DNA of 64,000 nucleotides, from the NCBI RefSeq assembly GCF_900142215.1, contig NZ_FRAC01000006.1, positions 519,584-583,583 of the forward strand, in the 5' to 3' direction. Below, in pieces: positions 51,309-59,976 of this stretch. The position numbers and the translations under genes are program-made. Source of the DNA: Anaerocolumna jejuensis DSM 15929 (GTDB taxonomy: Bacteria > Bacillota > Clostridia > Lachnospirales > Lachnospiraceae). Numbering within the stretch: the stretch's first letter is position 1; every line of letters begins with the position of its first letter. The notes below the pieces were generated by a model that saw only the letters and a program-made list of their open reading frames with translations, was not told the DNA's origin and did not search any database.

Positions 51309-52595
51309 TTATTTAATTGCCTTTTCAATAGCATTTCTAACGGTACTCAAAAACTCCTCTGAGGTATAAATATTAATGATTTCCTTTAGCAATGGTGCAT
51401 CATACCGCGATAACATTTTCTCAATCTCATTATTACTAGGATGCAGTTTGTATTTAAAACCAACTATCTTTCTAAGTTCATTTTCAAAGCACTGTAGAAC
51501 ATAAATCATTGTATATGAACGCCCACATACACACATACCCTTATCATTTTTATATGCATGCAATTGTTTTGTCATTATTTTTTCGTTTTCTATATTTAGA
51601 TGAAATATATCATCAATTTGAATATATCTATCAGAATAATATTGTCTATTTATTGTATATATCGTTTCTTCTAGCCTATATGGGCAATCCACTAATTCTC
51701 CTACCCATAAATTAAATACTGGTAAATTACTATCTTGAAAAAATTTATATAAATCCTCCATGACTATAGGAAAGCACTTTTTAATTACATCAATATATCT
51801 ATCACTATAAAAACGGCTTTTTGTAATCTTATAAGAAGAATGTTTATTAAAGTAATCAAAAGTATTTGAAAAATTACCTATGCTTATTTTATACTTAATT
51901 AATGTATCCTCATACTTTCTCAGTAAAGCGTCTCTTACATACAATTCGCTATTTTCAATATGTACGCCATAAAGTAAAGAAAAGTCTAACATCGAATTAT
52001 TAATATATCGAGTAATACTACTACAACCCTCCATAATAGAGTAAGCACTTAACATCTCATTTAATATACCCCATACTTCCTCGGGTGTTTCTTTTTCAGT
52101 AAAATTACATAGTTCCCTTAAATACATATAAATAAAACATGGTGCTGCTTTAATATACCTCTTGTTCCTAACTTGTGTTCTCCAATATATGTATGATGTA
52201 AAAGTCTCAATATCAAAGTCAGGATAATTCTTAGCATACTTCTGATAGGCTTCATCAACACTACCACTATATGCGTCGATATTTCTCAAAAGCTCAGCAT
52301 TATATAAAAATGCTTCTTCTCTCGTTTTTATCGAGTTCTTATATTCCTCATTACTTACTTCTATTTGTTTTTCAAGATTACTTCTCATTACACGTAATTC
52401 CGATTTTAACAGTTCTGCTTGCTCGCGCGTTTCTCCCAACTTTATACCATTCTCTGGTATTTCATCATCAAAGTCTTGTTCTAATAAACCATCATACACT
52501 GATAACATACATTCTGAAACCATTCCACCCATATTAAAATTGAGTGTAAACGGACTAACATCGATTAGTTTCGAATAAACTTCACTTAATTCCAC
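51309..52595 (-). CDS. Hypothetical protein, 428 residues
   Basis: Start GTG at 52595 after GGGGGTG. A helical, Tyr-rich soluble protein with a Cys/Gly loop (KGMCVCGRSYTMIYVLQC) in the C-terminal quarter. No recognised domain. It has its own long 5' non-coding region with a type 1 repeat copy, as does the SIR2 gene, which suggests shared control. Confidence 0.5.
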   Translation of the reverse strand: MELSEVYSKLIDVSPFTLNFNMGGMVSECMLSVYDGLLEQDFDDEIPENGIKLGETREQAELLKSELRVMRSNLEKQIEVSNEEYKNSIKTREEAFLYNAELLRNIDAYSGSVDEAYQKYAKNYPDFDIETFTSYIYWRTQVRNKRYIKAAPCFIYMYLRELCNFTEKETPEEVWGILNEMLSAYSIMEGCSSITRYINNSMLDFSLLYGVHIENSELYVRDALLRKYEDTLIKYKISIGNFSNTFDYFNKHSSYKITKSRFYSDRYIDVIKKCFPIVMEDLYKFFQDSNLPVFNLWVGELVDCPYRLEETIYTINRQYYSDRYIQIDDIFHLNIENEKIMTKQLHAYKNDKGMCVCGRSYTMIYVLQCFENELRKIVGFKYKLHPSNNEIEKMLSRYDAPLLKEIINIYTSEEFLSTVRNAIEKAIK

Positions 52596-52739
52596 AGTAA
52601 CACCCCCATATTTTAACTATAGAAATATTTTAACTCTAACAAAGTTATAAGTAAACCCACATCATTAACACCTTTATACAAATTATACTGGTGACATATC
52701 TATGTCCCGGATTTATGTTCTTGGCATATGAAAAAATTT

Positions 52740-53000
52740 TAAAATTTCTGTCCCTCATTTATGTCATACCAAAAATTTTGCTTCTGCCCATATTTTTGCC
52801 CAAAGTTGGGAAAATGACCACCCCAAAATATAACCTATTTTTGATACTGAAATACCCATTTGATAAGTAAAACAGCGTGCTGTCCACTACGAAAAATAAT
52901 AAAAATGGAGGAACATTTTGATTGGTTAAATACCTTGTAATTGTAAGATAAATACCCATTTCACTTTGTAAATCTTGAATTAGTGAATTTTTGCATGTGT
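52740..53000. repeat. Third copy of the type 1 non-coding repeat
   Basis: Ordered blocks shared with 29.94-30.54 kb: TGTCCC, AAAGTTGGGAAAAT, AAAATATAACCTATTTTT, TGGAGGAACATTT, TTTGTAAAT(C)TTGA and a closing TGTCCACC. It is more diverged than the other two and lies upstream of the 428-residue gene. Confidence 0.55.
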
Positions 53001-53318
53001 CCACCTAAAATATCAGATGATTTTTTTAGTACTCTTAGAATTATGGCTGGTTTTTATGAATTTCCTGCTGATACAGAGAAACCTTAGAATTACAAGGTTT
53101 TTAGATAAGATGCTGAAATGCTTATATGATAAGGTTTTGAAATAATAAGGCTTAGATTTTTTAGGCTTATGCCTGGCTAAAATGGTAATGGTTATAAAGT
53201 TATCACATTGGTTTGATTAGGTCTTGATAAGGTCAAAAAATATTTACCCTTAACTGCCAAGGTGTATAAGTACATAGGAAATACAATGTTTACAATACTG
53301 ACCTGCTGGTTAAGCGGG
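53001..53318. other. Non-coding AT-rich spacer
   Basis: No gene is supported. Short direct repeats (ATAAGGTTTTGAAATAATAAGG-like words) only. Confidence 0.3.
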
Positions 53319-53356
53319 GATAGGCGGGGCATATGGTTTTATATGCCCCGCCTATC
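53319..53356 (-). terminator. Perfect 16-bp stem hairpin after the polymerase operon
   Basis: GATAGGCGGGGCATAT / ATATGCCCCGCCTATC around a 6-nt loop, with GCGGG on the left and GGGATG on the right. Confidence 0.65.
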
Positions 53357-53374
53357 GGGATGAATTAGATAATG

Positions 53375-53620
53375 TCATAGCAGTACCCATTTGTGAGAAT
53401 TGAGGTTGTATGAGAGCTTCAATTGCTTTTGGATACCCTCATCCTCTATATAACAGACAAAGACAATTGTATTTATCCCGGCTTTTTTATCCTCTTTCGA
53501 GAACTCTACCCCTTGTATCTTATAGGTATGCAGCATATGGCTGTCATCCTCCATCCTTACATAGATTGGCTTTATTGCTCCTAGAGTATTAAATGTGGCA
53601 TTAACATCGATTGGAATCAT
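53375..53620 (-). CDS. Small protein coupled to the Y-family polymerase
   Basis: 81 residues; its ATG overlaps the stop of the polymerase gene (ATGA arrangement). A beta-rich soluble protein (IKPIYVRMEDDSHML, TIVFVCYIED, LKLSYNLNSHKW). Small partners encoded beside mobile-element Y-family polymerases are common in Firmicutes. The role is not known. Confidence 0.6.
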   Translation of the reverse strand: MIPIDVNATFNTLGAIKPIYVRMEDDSHMLHTYKIQGVEFSKEDKKAGINTIVFVCYIEDEGIQKQLKLSYNLNSHKWVLL

Positions 53621-54882
53621 AATACTTTTACCTCGTCATAATTCACGGAAAGCTTCTCTCTACCTACCCCACCTGTCATATGATAGATTTGAGTGTTTAA
53701 GAAACAAGCTCTCATTATTGAATCGTTACCATAGCGGTCTCGAATTTCATCAACTGCTTTATCTAAATTTATTTGCTTTTCTAAGTTATCCAAATTAAAC
53801 AAGTTATATTGAAAGATACCATCGTCCTCTGCCGCCTTACTTGTATGGATACCCAGTTGTCTGATTGGGGTGCGTTTATCCCACATATCATCGAAGAGTT
53901 GACAGACTGCTTTATAAATCTCTGTAGTGACATTGGTAGCTGAAAACAGCGTGGTTTGGTGCGATATATGGGTAAAGTCATAAAACACTATCGACACTGC
54001 AACCACAGAAATCTTTACCTCATCCATTCTCAGCCTAGTACAGACATTTTCAGCAATAGCAAGTAATCTTAATTTTGCTTCTTCTGCTTTGTTTATATCA
54101 TAAGGTATTGTGCCACTATTACCATACCCTTTCGCTGCCGGAGGAGTACCTATTACCCTACTGGGGTCTATTCCATTAGCAAACAGATAGATAACTTCTC
54201 CATGCGATTTTAAGTGTGCTCTCAACAACTTTAAATCTGCCTTTGCTAAATCTCCAATGGTCATTATACCCAAGTTAAAGAGTTTCTTCGTGGTAGCTCT
54301 ACCCACAAAGAAAAGTTCAGATACAGGTAAAGGCCACATCTTTTTCTGGATTTCGTCAGGGAAAAGTGTGTGAACCTTATTGGGTTTAGAAAAATCGCCT
54401 CCCATCTTTGCAAGCAATTTATTGTTTGAAATACCTACATTCACAGTGAAACCTAACTCGTTATATATTGTGTCTTTAATTAGATTTGCTGTTACAACAG
54501 GAGAACCATAAAGACCCTCGGTACCTGTCATATCGCAATAGGCTTCATCCACTGAATATTTTTCAACTATCGGAGCAAATCTATAAAGGATATCAAAAAA
54601 TTCAGCTGAACATTTCTCATACAAGTTATAATGAGGCGGTACTATTGTTAATTCAGGACATTTTTTTAAAGCATCCCCAATAGTCTCACCTGTTTGGATG
54701 CCAAATTTTTTAGCTGATGTGGATTTCGCAAGAATGATACCACTACGCTTCTCCTTGTCACCACCAACTGCAGAAGGGATATCCCTTAAATCAACTGTAC
54801 CGCCTTGGTGTTCAAGCCTATAAATAGCTTCCCAGCTCAAAAAAGCTGAATTCACGTCGATATGAAAAATTAGTTTATCCAA
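53617..54882 (-). CDS. Y-family DNA polymerase (DinB/UmuC type)
   Basis: 421 residues; start TTG at 54882 (GGAGG 11 nt upstream). HIDVNSAFLSWE carries the first catalytic Asp and YSVDEAYCDMTG the catalytic Asp-Glu pair; little-finger and HhH regions follow (VGRATTKKLFNLGIMTIGDL). It performs error-prone bypass synthesis past lesions. Two LexA boxes (54880-54893, 54917-54930) mark it as SOS-induced. There is no clear beta-clamp motif at the end. It may serve repair after conjugative entry or host damage. Confidence 0.9.
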   Translation of the reverse strand: MDKLIFHIDVNSAFLSWEAIYRLEHQGGTVDLRDIPSAVGGDKEKRSGIILAKSTSAKKFGIQTGETIGDALKKCPELTIVPPHYNLYEKCSAEFFDILYRFAPIVEKYSVDEAYCDMTGTEGLYGSPVVTANLIKDTIYNELGFTVNVGISNNKLLAKMGGDFSKPNKVHTLFPDEIQKKMWPLPVSELFFVGRATTKKLFNLGIMTIGDLAKADLKLLRAHLKSHGEVIYLFANGIDPSRVIGTPPAAKGYGNSGTIPYDINKAEEAKLRLLAIAENVCTRLRMDEVKISVVAVSIVFYDFTHISHQTTLFSATNVTTEIYKAVCQLFDDMWDKRTPIRQLGIHTSKAAEDDGIFQYNLFNLDNLEKQINLDKAVDEIRDRYGNDSIMRACFLNTQIYHMTGGVGREKLSVNYDEVKVL

Positions 54883-54893
54883 ACAAATGTTCG
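54880..54893 (-). promoter_or_regulatory. LexA box 1
   Basis: CAAACAAATGTTCG (minus CGAACATTTGTTTG) matches the Gram-positive LexA/DinR consensus CGAAC-N4-GTTYG. It overlaps the start codon. Confidence 0.75.
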
Positions 54894-54916
54894 CCTCCTT
54901 TTTGATGTCATTATAT

Positions 54917-54930
54917 CAAACAAATGTTCG
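54917..54930 (-). promoter_or_regulatory. LexA box 2
   Basis: An exact second copy of CAAACAAATGTTCG, 37 bp upstream of the first. Confidence 0.75.
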
Positions 54931-54977
54931 TTTTTCAAGATGAAATCATTTACAATTTACAAAGTAATTTGACCTTG

Positions 54978-54998
54978 AAGATGCGGGGCGCGAAGCGC
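54978..54998 (-). repeat. GATGCGGGG hairpin with GCGAAGC core
   Basis: GATGCGGGGCGCGAAGCGCC, identical over 20 bp to 56187-56206. The stem GGCGC/GCGCC lies on a GAA loop. Confidence 0.6.
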
Positions 54999-55116
54999 CA
55001 ATAAAAGCAGATACCCATATATAACCAAGGATTACAACATAGCCTATATTTTTAGCCTTGCTTATGGTATTCTTAAATAAATTAGAATTTGATTTATTTT
55101 ATCAGGGGGAATAGTA

Positions 55117-55419
55117 GTGAAAAGAAAAGTTGTCACAATATGTGGTTCGGTAAGATTTTGGAATAAAATACAAGAAATGTCTGAAAGGCTAGAACTAGAA
55201 AATGAATATGTTGTAATAGGAATTATACCTCATATTTTGGATAGAGATTTGACAGAATGCGAAAAAGATTTATTAGGTGAATTACACAGAATAAAAATCG
55301 ATTTGTCAGATGCAATTTTTGTTGTAAATGTGGATGGGTATATTGGCGATAGTGTAAAAAATGAAATAGAATATGCTAAAGAAAACGGAAAAGAAATAAT
55401 TTATTTAGAAAATAACTGA
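55117..55419 (+). CDS. Nucleoside 2-deoxyribosyltransferase-like (SLOG) protein
   Basis: 100 residues on the plus strand, GTG start after AGGGGGA. VVTICGSVRFWNKIQE and the central DAIFVVNVDGYIGDSV with ENEIEYA-type helix match the Rossmann-like nucleoside deoxyribosyltransferase/SLOG family. It could be a nucleotide-salvage enzyme or a nucleotide-signal module. It is short (family about 140 residues), so activity is uncertain. An intrinsic terminator follows. Confidence 0.7.
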   Translation: MKRKVVTICGSVRFWNKIQEMSERLELENEYVVIGIIPHILDRDLTECEKDLLGELHRIKIDLSDAIFVVNVDGYIGDSVKNEIEYAKENGKEIIYLENN

Positions 55420-55454
55420 TTAAGCAAATTGCATTTTAATAGCGTAGATTTACT

Positions 55455-55481
55455 AAAGGCACGTTGGTTGACCGTGCCTTT
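55455..55481 (+). terminator. Intrinsic terminator of the SLOG-like gene
   Basis: AAAGGCACG / CGTGCCTTT, 9-bp stem, followed by AATTT. Confidence 0.7.
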
Positions 55482-55499
55482 AATTTAAGTCATAATACC

Positions 55500-56099
55500 C
55501 TAAAACAAATTCAATGTCTGTTGTTCAAAATCACTCTTTCTGTTAAGTAAGTATGGGGTCTGCTTTAAGATTGTTGAGGTTCGCATGTCATCAAATACCC
55601 ATTCTTCAATCTGGTTCTCTGTTAGTAACAAAGGCATCCTGTCGTGTACATCCTCAATTGAGGAGTTTGCACTCGTTGTCAGTATTACAAACCTCGACTC
55701 ATTTTCAAAAAGATTAAAGATACCTGCCATATACATAATATTTTCATTCTGAGGTGTGAAATAGATTTTATCCTTATTAGCATTCCACTCAAAAAAACCA
55801 TTTGCTGGTATGATACATCTCCTTGAAGTTAGGCTTGTTCTAAACATTGGCTTTTCAAAGACTGTCTCGCTCCGAGCATTTATGATGACCCCTTTGTTTT
55901 TAAAGTTCGGAAAACCCCACTTCAGAATATCCGGCTCTATTTTACTACCCTTTGCCACTAAGATAGCTGCATCGTTTGTGGGAAAGATTTCGCCTGTCTT
56001 TGCTTTTGCACTTGTGTTACCAAGTTTTTTGTCCAGTTCTTCTACTATCTTCTTGATTTCCCTCGAAGTTTCATCATCCACATAATACCTTCCACACAT
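55500..56099 (-). CDS. SRAP family protein (YedK/HMCES type)
   Basis: 199 residues with all family landmarks: Cys2 after the initiator Met (MCGRYYV), NARSET (Asn74, Glu78), GFFEW (Glu104) and DVHDRMP (His152). HMCES/YedK proteins form a thiazolidine DNA-protein crosslink through Cys2 with abasic sites in single-stranded DNA and protect them. Near the SOS-controlled polymerase, it suits protection of single-stranded transfer intermediates. A GATGCGGGG hairpin lies upstream. Confidence 0.9.
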   Translation of the reverse strand: MCGRYYVDDETSREIKKIVEELDKKLGNTSAKAKTGEIFPTNDAAILVAKGSKIEPDILKWGFPNFKNKGVIINARSETVFEKPMFRTSLTSRRCIIPANGFFEWNANKDKIYFTPQNENIMYMAGIFNLFENESRFVILTTSANSSIEDVHDRMPLLLTENQIEEWVFDDMRTSTILKQTPYLLNRKSDFEQQTLNLF

Positions 56100-56186
56100 A
56101 CTGATACCCTCCCTTAATGGCTTTTTTTTATTATACCTAAATTTGCATTGACTTACACCATCAAATTGAAAAATTGAGAGATTGGG

Positions 56187-56206
56187 GATGCGGGGCGCGA
56201 AGCGCC
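56187..56206 (-). repeat. GATGCGGGG hairpin, twin of the 54978 copy
   Basis: GATGCGGGGCGCGAAGCGCC again, identical over 20 bp to the copy at 54979. Confidence 0.6.
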
Positions 56207-56277
56207 AAGGAAAACATATTGAGCAATAGAAAAGAGTAGGAATACCCTCTAAGATAACCTACCCTTATTGGTTTTAT

Positions 56278-57765
56278 TTATTCTGAGTCTATATCACTCC
56301 CGTCGCCATAATTCTCATTATACCATTCATCAAACGTTTCATCTCCTACATCTTCTACATATTCAAAATTTGAAACATAATCTGCATATTTTACTTTATC
56401 CCATTTTAGATAGTAATCTGTTTCGGTTGTATGCATTGCAAAATAAGCAGGCATAAACTCAGTTCCATCTGCAAATCCATTTGCCACATCAGTTATAACT
56501 TTTTTCCCATCCAACTCTTGAAATGTCCACATATGTGACCTACCAAAAGAAGTACCCTGCATTGTGTTAATCTTCGTTGAGCCAACAAATCTACACATCA
56601 AATTATATAATGCTGTATACCCTATACTTGTGGTGGTTTTACTAACAATTGCATCATACCCTGTAGCGCTGCTTTCCTTCATATATTTAGGATTATCATC
56701 GAACTCGTCAAGTACAGGAAATACATTTAGAGATATCCACTTAAATATTTGGAATGCTTTCTTGGATTCGGTCATGGAAGATGTAATTTTTCCACTATCA
56801 ATTAACTTTTGTACTGCAGCCTGTGTTTTGATAAAATACTCTTTATTTAACTTGGCCAGACTATCTCCCGTTTGAGTACTCCAACCTTTAAATTTTACTA
56901 TCACCTGAGTACCTGTCCCATTCCTTTTAATGCTAATATCAGTATTACATATTGCGCCTCGAAATAATTCTGGTGTTTCCTCTGGATTTGCTGCTGTCTT
57001 GAATAAGTCTTGAAGTCCTCCTTCTTTGACTGCTTCTTCATAGGATATATCTACGTCAAAAGTATAGGTCATAAGATTATTTGTTATTAAGTATGCTAAT
57101 ATATTAATACAATCATCAACAGTTCTTGGATTTCTTATTAACTCCGCATTTGGAAATGGATTTTTCAATAATCCTGCTGAATCACTCGGAACTAACAGTG
57201 AAGGACTCTGTGTTGAAGAATCAGCATCCACATCTGAATACCCTGTTGTTGTATCTATTTTATAAGTACTTTTAGATTTTTTTAGAGAAAAGTCTATTAT
57301 CTTTGCTAATGAAGTAAGAGATACATACTGCTCATCGTTTATAATATAAACCTTGGCACTCTGCTTTTTACTACCCAAATATAACTTCGTTCCCTTATCA
57401 TAGGCTTTATCGCTTACTGATTTACTCGTTCTCTTCTTATTTTCTCCGCCTATATCTGTGTATATTTTACCCGGTGTTAGTGTAAGAGTGTTCTTTTTGC
57501 TATTAAAAGCAACACTGAAATACTTATCTGTTCCATTAAAAACACTTGCTATATCTCTTATCTTTACATATAAAGTACTCTTGTAATCAATTTCATAATT
57601 TCTAACCGTTATTCCTACCCCATCCATTGTAATTTTAAAGGTAGTTGGTTCTGCAATATAACTCTTTGTTGCTGCTGATGCTGAAATTGGTACACTCGAT
57701 AATACTAATACCAGAATCAGCACTAAAGGGATTACCCTATTTAATAATCTTTTAAACTCTCCCAT
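56278..57765 (-). CDS. Secreted stalk-domain / transglutaminase-like protein
   Basis: 495 residues with signal peptide (VIPLVLILVLVLSSVPISA). Residues about 45-165 resemble the copper-amine-oxidase N-terminal-like stalk domain (VGITVRNYEIDYKS, YVSLTSLAKIIDFSL). Residues about 335-450 have a transglutaminase-like core: GRSHMWTFQELDG (His) and KKVITDVANG (Asp). The usual nucleophile position (G-x-C-x-x-Y) reads TSIGYTALY, without Cys, so it may be inactive. It is secreted, with an Asp/Glu-rich C-terminus. The promoter carries a 19-bp palindrome over its -10. Confidence 0.75.
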   Translation of the reverse strand: MGEFKRLLNRVIPLVLILVLVLSSVPISASAATKSYIAEPTTFKITMDGVGITVRNYEIDYKSTLYVKIRDIASVFNGTDKYFSVAFNSKKNTLTLTPGKIYTDIGGENKKRTSKSVSDKAYDKGTKLYLGSKKQSAKVYIINDEQYVSLTSLAKIIDFSLKKSKSTYKIDTTTGYSDVDADSSTQSPSLLVPSDSAGLLKNPFPNAELIRNPRTVDDCINILAYLITNNLMTYTFDVDISYEEAVKEGGLQDLFKTAANPEETPELFRGAICNTDISIKRNGTGTQVIVKFKGWSTQTGDSLAKLNKEYFIKTQAAVQKLIDSGKITSSMTESKKAFQIFKWISLNVFPVLDEFDDNPKYMKESSATGYDAIVSKTTTSIGYTALYNLMCRFVGSTKINTMQGTSFGRSHMWTFQELDGKKVITDVANGFADGTEFMPAYFAMHTTETDYYLKWDKVKYADYVSNFEYVEDVGDETFDEWYNENYGDGSDIDSE

Positions 57766-57798
57766 ACCTTACCTCGCTTTTGTCTATTTTTAAGCTAT

Positions 57799-57835
57799 AC
57801 TGGTATATTATACCAGTTTGACAAAAGACTGTAAA
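57799..57835 (-). promoter_or_regulatory. SigA promoter overlapped by a 19-bp palindrome
   Basis: On the minus strand TTTACA (57835-57830) and TATAAT (57812-57807) are 17 bp apart. ACTGGTATATTATACCAGT (57799-57817), a perfect palindrome, covers the -10. Likely repressor site; related ACTGGTATA halves lie before the R-M operon. Confidence 0.8.
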
Positions 57836-57989
57836 CCTTTCTATTACCATATGAATAAGATATATTACATTCTTACAAAGTTTTTTTACATTAATCTACC
57901 AATTCTCATTCAACTCACGAACTTGATACCCTTTTCTTCCTCTCAAATCAATTACAAAGGCACTTTTAAACCTACTCTCTTCGGTCATC

Positions 57990-58730
57990 TAAAATACTAC
58001 TTTTTGCGAACTTGAATACCCAAATAGATTACAGATACAATATTATTGGCTCGTTGAAGTATACCTTTTCTGAATTTGGTTGGGAAAGTGGTAATAAGGT
58101 TAGAATGATAAGGAAAAGTGATGGTTAAAATGTGATTTTGGATTCCCAATAGGATTTTGAGATGATTGGTAATATCAATACATAATTTTGCACACTTGTC
58201 TCTGTCTTTCCTACTTTGCTTCATTCGGGATGCGGGGTGCCGGGGAACCCGGCACCCTCAATTGACCATTTCTGCAATATAAATACCCTTTAGCATGGAG
58301 TGATGACAAACTACTTACCCACTTTATGTTCTTAATTCAACTACACTCGGACTTTTATACATACTTTTTGCGAAGCTGATACCCTGATAATCCTTACAAT
58401 ACAATATAGATACTGCTTTCCAACCTAATCTCCTAAGGCTGTAAAAATGAGCATTTTTACGAAGTTGACCACTCAATTCTCTCGCTATAACTCATAAAAT
58501 GATTGGTTCGGGGTATACCTTTTTCAAATCTGGTTGGAAAAGTGGTAGTAATGGCAGAATGGTAAAGAAAAAAGAGGGTCAAAATGTAATTTGGAATTCC
58601 CAATAGGATTTTTGAAGGGAGTTTTATAAACTGATACCCTAAATATGTTATAGTATAAGGGTTTCTACTTATCAACCTTTTACTCCAATGCTTTCTATGA
58701 TACCAATACCTCAATTGCTCAATGATAGCG
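57990..58730. repeat. Non-coding spacer with two copies of the type 2 repeat
   Basis: No gene: the two short frames here have no ribosome-binding site. Copies at about 58047-58160 and 58498-58612 share GTATACCTTTT, TTTGGTTGGGAAAGTGGTA, AGAATGATAAGGAAAAG, AAAATGT and GGATTCCCAATAGGATTT; in each, TTGGGAA can pair with TTCCCAA. TTTTTGCGAA lies before each. A GATGCGGGG hairpin (58229-58257) separates them. Confidence 0.6.
58229..58257 (-). repeat. GATGCGGGG hairpin
   Basis: GGGATGCGGGG then GGGTGCCGGG / CCCGGCACCC around GAA. Confidence 0.6.
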
Positions 58731-58756
58731 GGGGCTTTGGAAAAGCCCCCGCTATC
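58724..58756 (-). terminator. Perfect 15-bp hairpin after the 58835 gene
   Basis: GATAGCGGGGGCTTT pairs with AAAGCCCCCGCTATC; no U-tract. Confidence 0.65.
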
Positions 58757-58834
58757 GCTCTGGTAAGATAGGATGATGGCATAAAGGAAGGGCAGGTTAC
58801 CTGAATCATAAGGCTTTCTACCCTCGGCTTTTCA

Positions 58835-59401
58835 CTATTTTGTTATGCTCTCGATATACTCAGATAAGTCATATAACTCTTTTCTTAACTTCGATACCCT
58901 TTTTCGTAAACTTTCTATTTCCTCAGCACCAAGAGTTACCCCTTCTGGCTCGCCAACTTCCTTATAAACAACTGTTTTATTTACAATTTTAAACCTTTGT
59001 AACATACCCTTATAAATCACATAACAATCATTGCGTTGCTTTACTGACAAACTTAATATAAATTCCTCATTAGTCATAGTAACAGGTTGGTACAAATAAA
59101 AGCAAATAGGATTACCTTGCTTATCTTCTGAATCTGCTAAAACTACCAATCTATCAGATAAGGTTATCTTAGTAGAATAGTCTTGAAATGGTTTGTAATA
59201 CAAATATGGATTGCCCCAAAGATTTGTAAAATCCTCATTTGATACCTTACCCCTTAACTTATTTACATAGGCCATAATAGTCTCACCCTCAATACTCAAA
59301 TAATCCTCGTTAGTTTCTAGGCATTTTGATTTCTTTAAATCTTTCTCTGTCTTGGCTATCGCTATTAATTCTATAATTTCCTTTAATGATATCCTATACA
59401 T
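58835..59401 (-). CDS. Hypothetical protein, 188 residues
   Basis: A soluble protein with a central beta-rich stretch (TKITLSDRLVVLADSED, ICFYLYQPVTMTNEE) and a C-terminal coiled coil (ESLRKRVSKLRKELYDLSEY). ATG after GAGGGG. Not recognised. It pairs with the next upstream gene (143 residues), separated by a hairpin. Confidence 0.5.
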   Translation of the reverse strand: MYRISLKEIIELIAIAKTEKDLKKSKCLETNEDYLSIEGETIMAYVNKLRGKVSNEDFTNLWGNPYLYYKPFQDYSTKITLSDRLVVLADSEDKQGNPICFYLYQPVTMTNEEFILSLSVKQRNDCYVIYKGMLQRFKIVNKTVVYKEVGEPEGVTLGAEEIESLRKRVSKLRKELYDLSEYIESITK

Positions 59402-59505
59402 AATAAAAACCCCTCTCGTTTGTTAATTATCAGCCTCCTTTATTATCAAATAACTCTAATTACTTAATTGGTACAACTTGCTTAGTTGCTTAATTGTCTA
59501 TGCGA

Positions 59506-59528
59506 GGTGCGAAGCTCTGCTTCGCACC
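59506..59528 (-). terminator. Hairpin between the last two element genes
   Basis: GGTGCGAAG / CTTCGCACC on a CTCTG loop; TGCGAGG flank. Confidence 0.6.
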
Positions 59529-59544
59529 CTCTACTGCAATATGC

Positions 59545-59976
59545 TTATGATGGCAATAAAATCAAATTCTTCCTACCCTTGACCTTTCTTCTAGTTCTAA
59601 GAAAAACCTCGTCAATACTGATTAATTTACTATCACGAATAATCTCAATGTACTCTTTATCACTGTCTACCCTGATTATATTGGTTACTTCCCAGCAGTC
59701 TGTTTTTGCCTTTAATATTGCTTTAAACGCTATTTCGGTATCGGCTCCCTCCATGAACCACATTGAATCTGCCATTTTCCAAAGTAGGATATGCTTAGGC
59801 AGAATGTACTCTGTATTTAATTCTTTTGCTGATGCAATGTTGTTTACCTCAACAAAGGTTTTAAAAGCTATTTTGTTACTGTCTATCTTTAAGAAAGTGC
59901 TATTGCATAGACAATCTGCGATACCTTGATTGCCTAGCAAATCGGCTACTCTTGTGTATAAGTCTTGTAATGTCAT
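59545..59976 (-). CDS. Hypothetical protein, 143 residues; last element gene
   Basis: An alpha/beta soluble protein (LLGNQGIADCLCNSTF, LWKMADSMWFMEGADTE). ATG after AAGGAG. Its beta-rich C-terminus (NIIRVDSDKEYIEIIRDS) resembles single-domain binding proteins, but I cannot name one. A CTGCAGTCGTTTATGT motif is 257 bp upstream. It is the rightmost gene before the chromosomal flank. Confidence 0.5.
   Translation of the reverse strand: MTLQDLYTRVADLLGNQGIADCLCNSTFLKIDSNKIAFKTFVEVNNIASAKELNTEYILPKHILLWKMADSMWFMEGADTEIAFKAILKAKTDCWEVTNIIRVDSDKEYIEIIRDSKLISIDEVFLRTRRKVKGRKNLILLPS

Noticed and set aside
57997..58714. Two minus-strand frames of 75 and 85 codons
   Set aside because: They fall on the two type 2 repeat copies, and their similarity follows the DNA repeat rather than protein conservation; no ribosome-binding sites.
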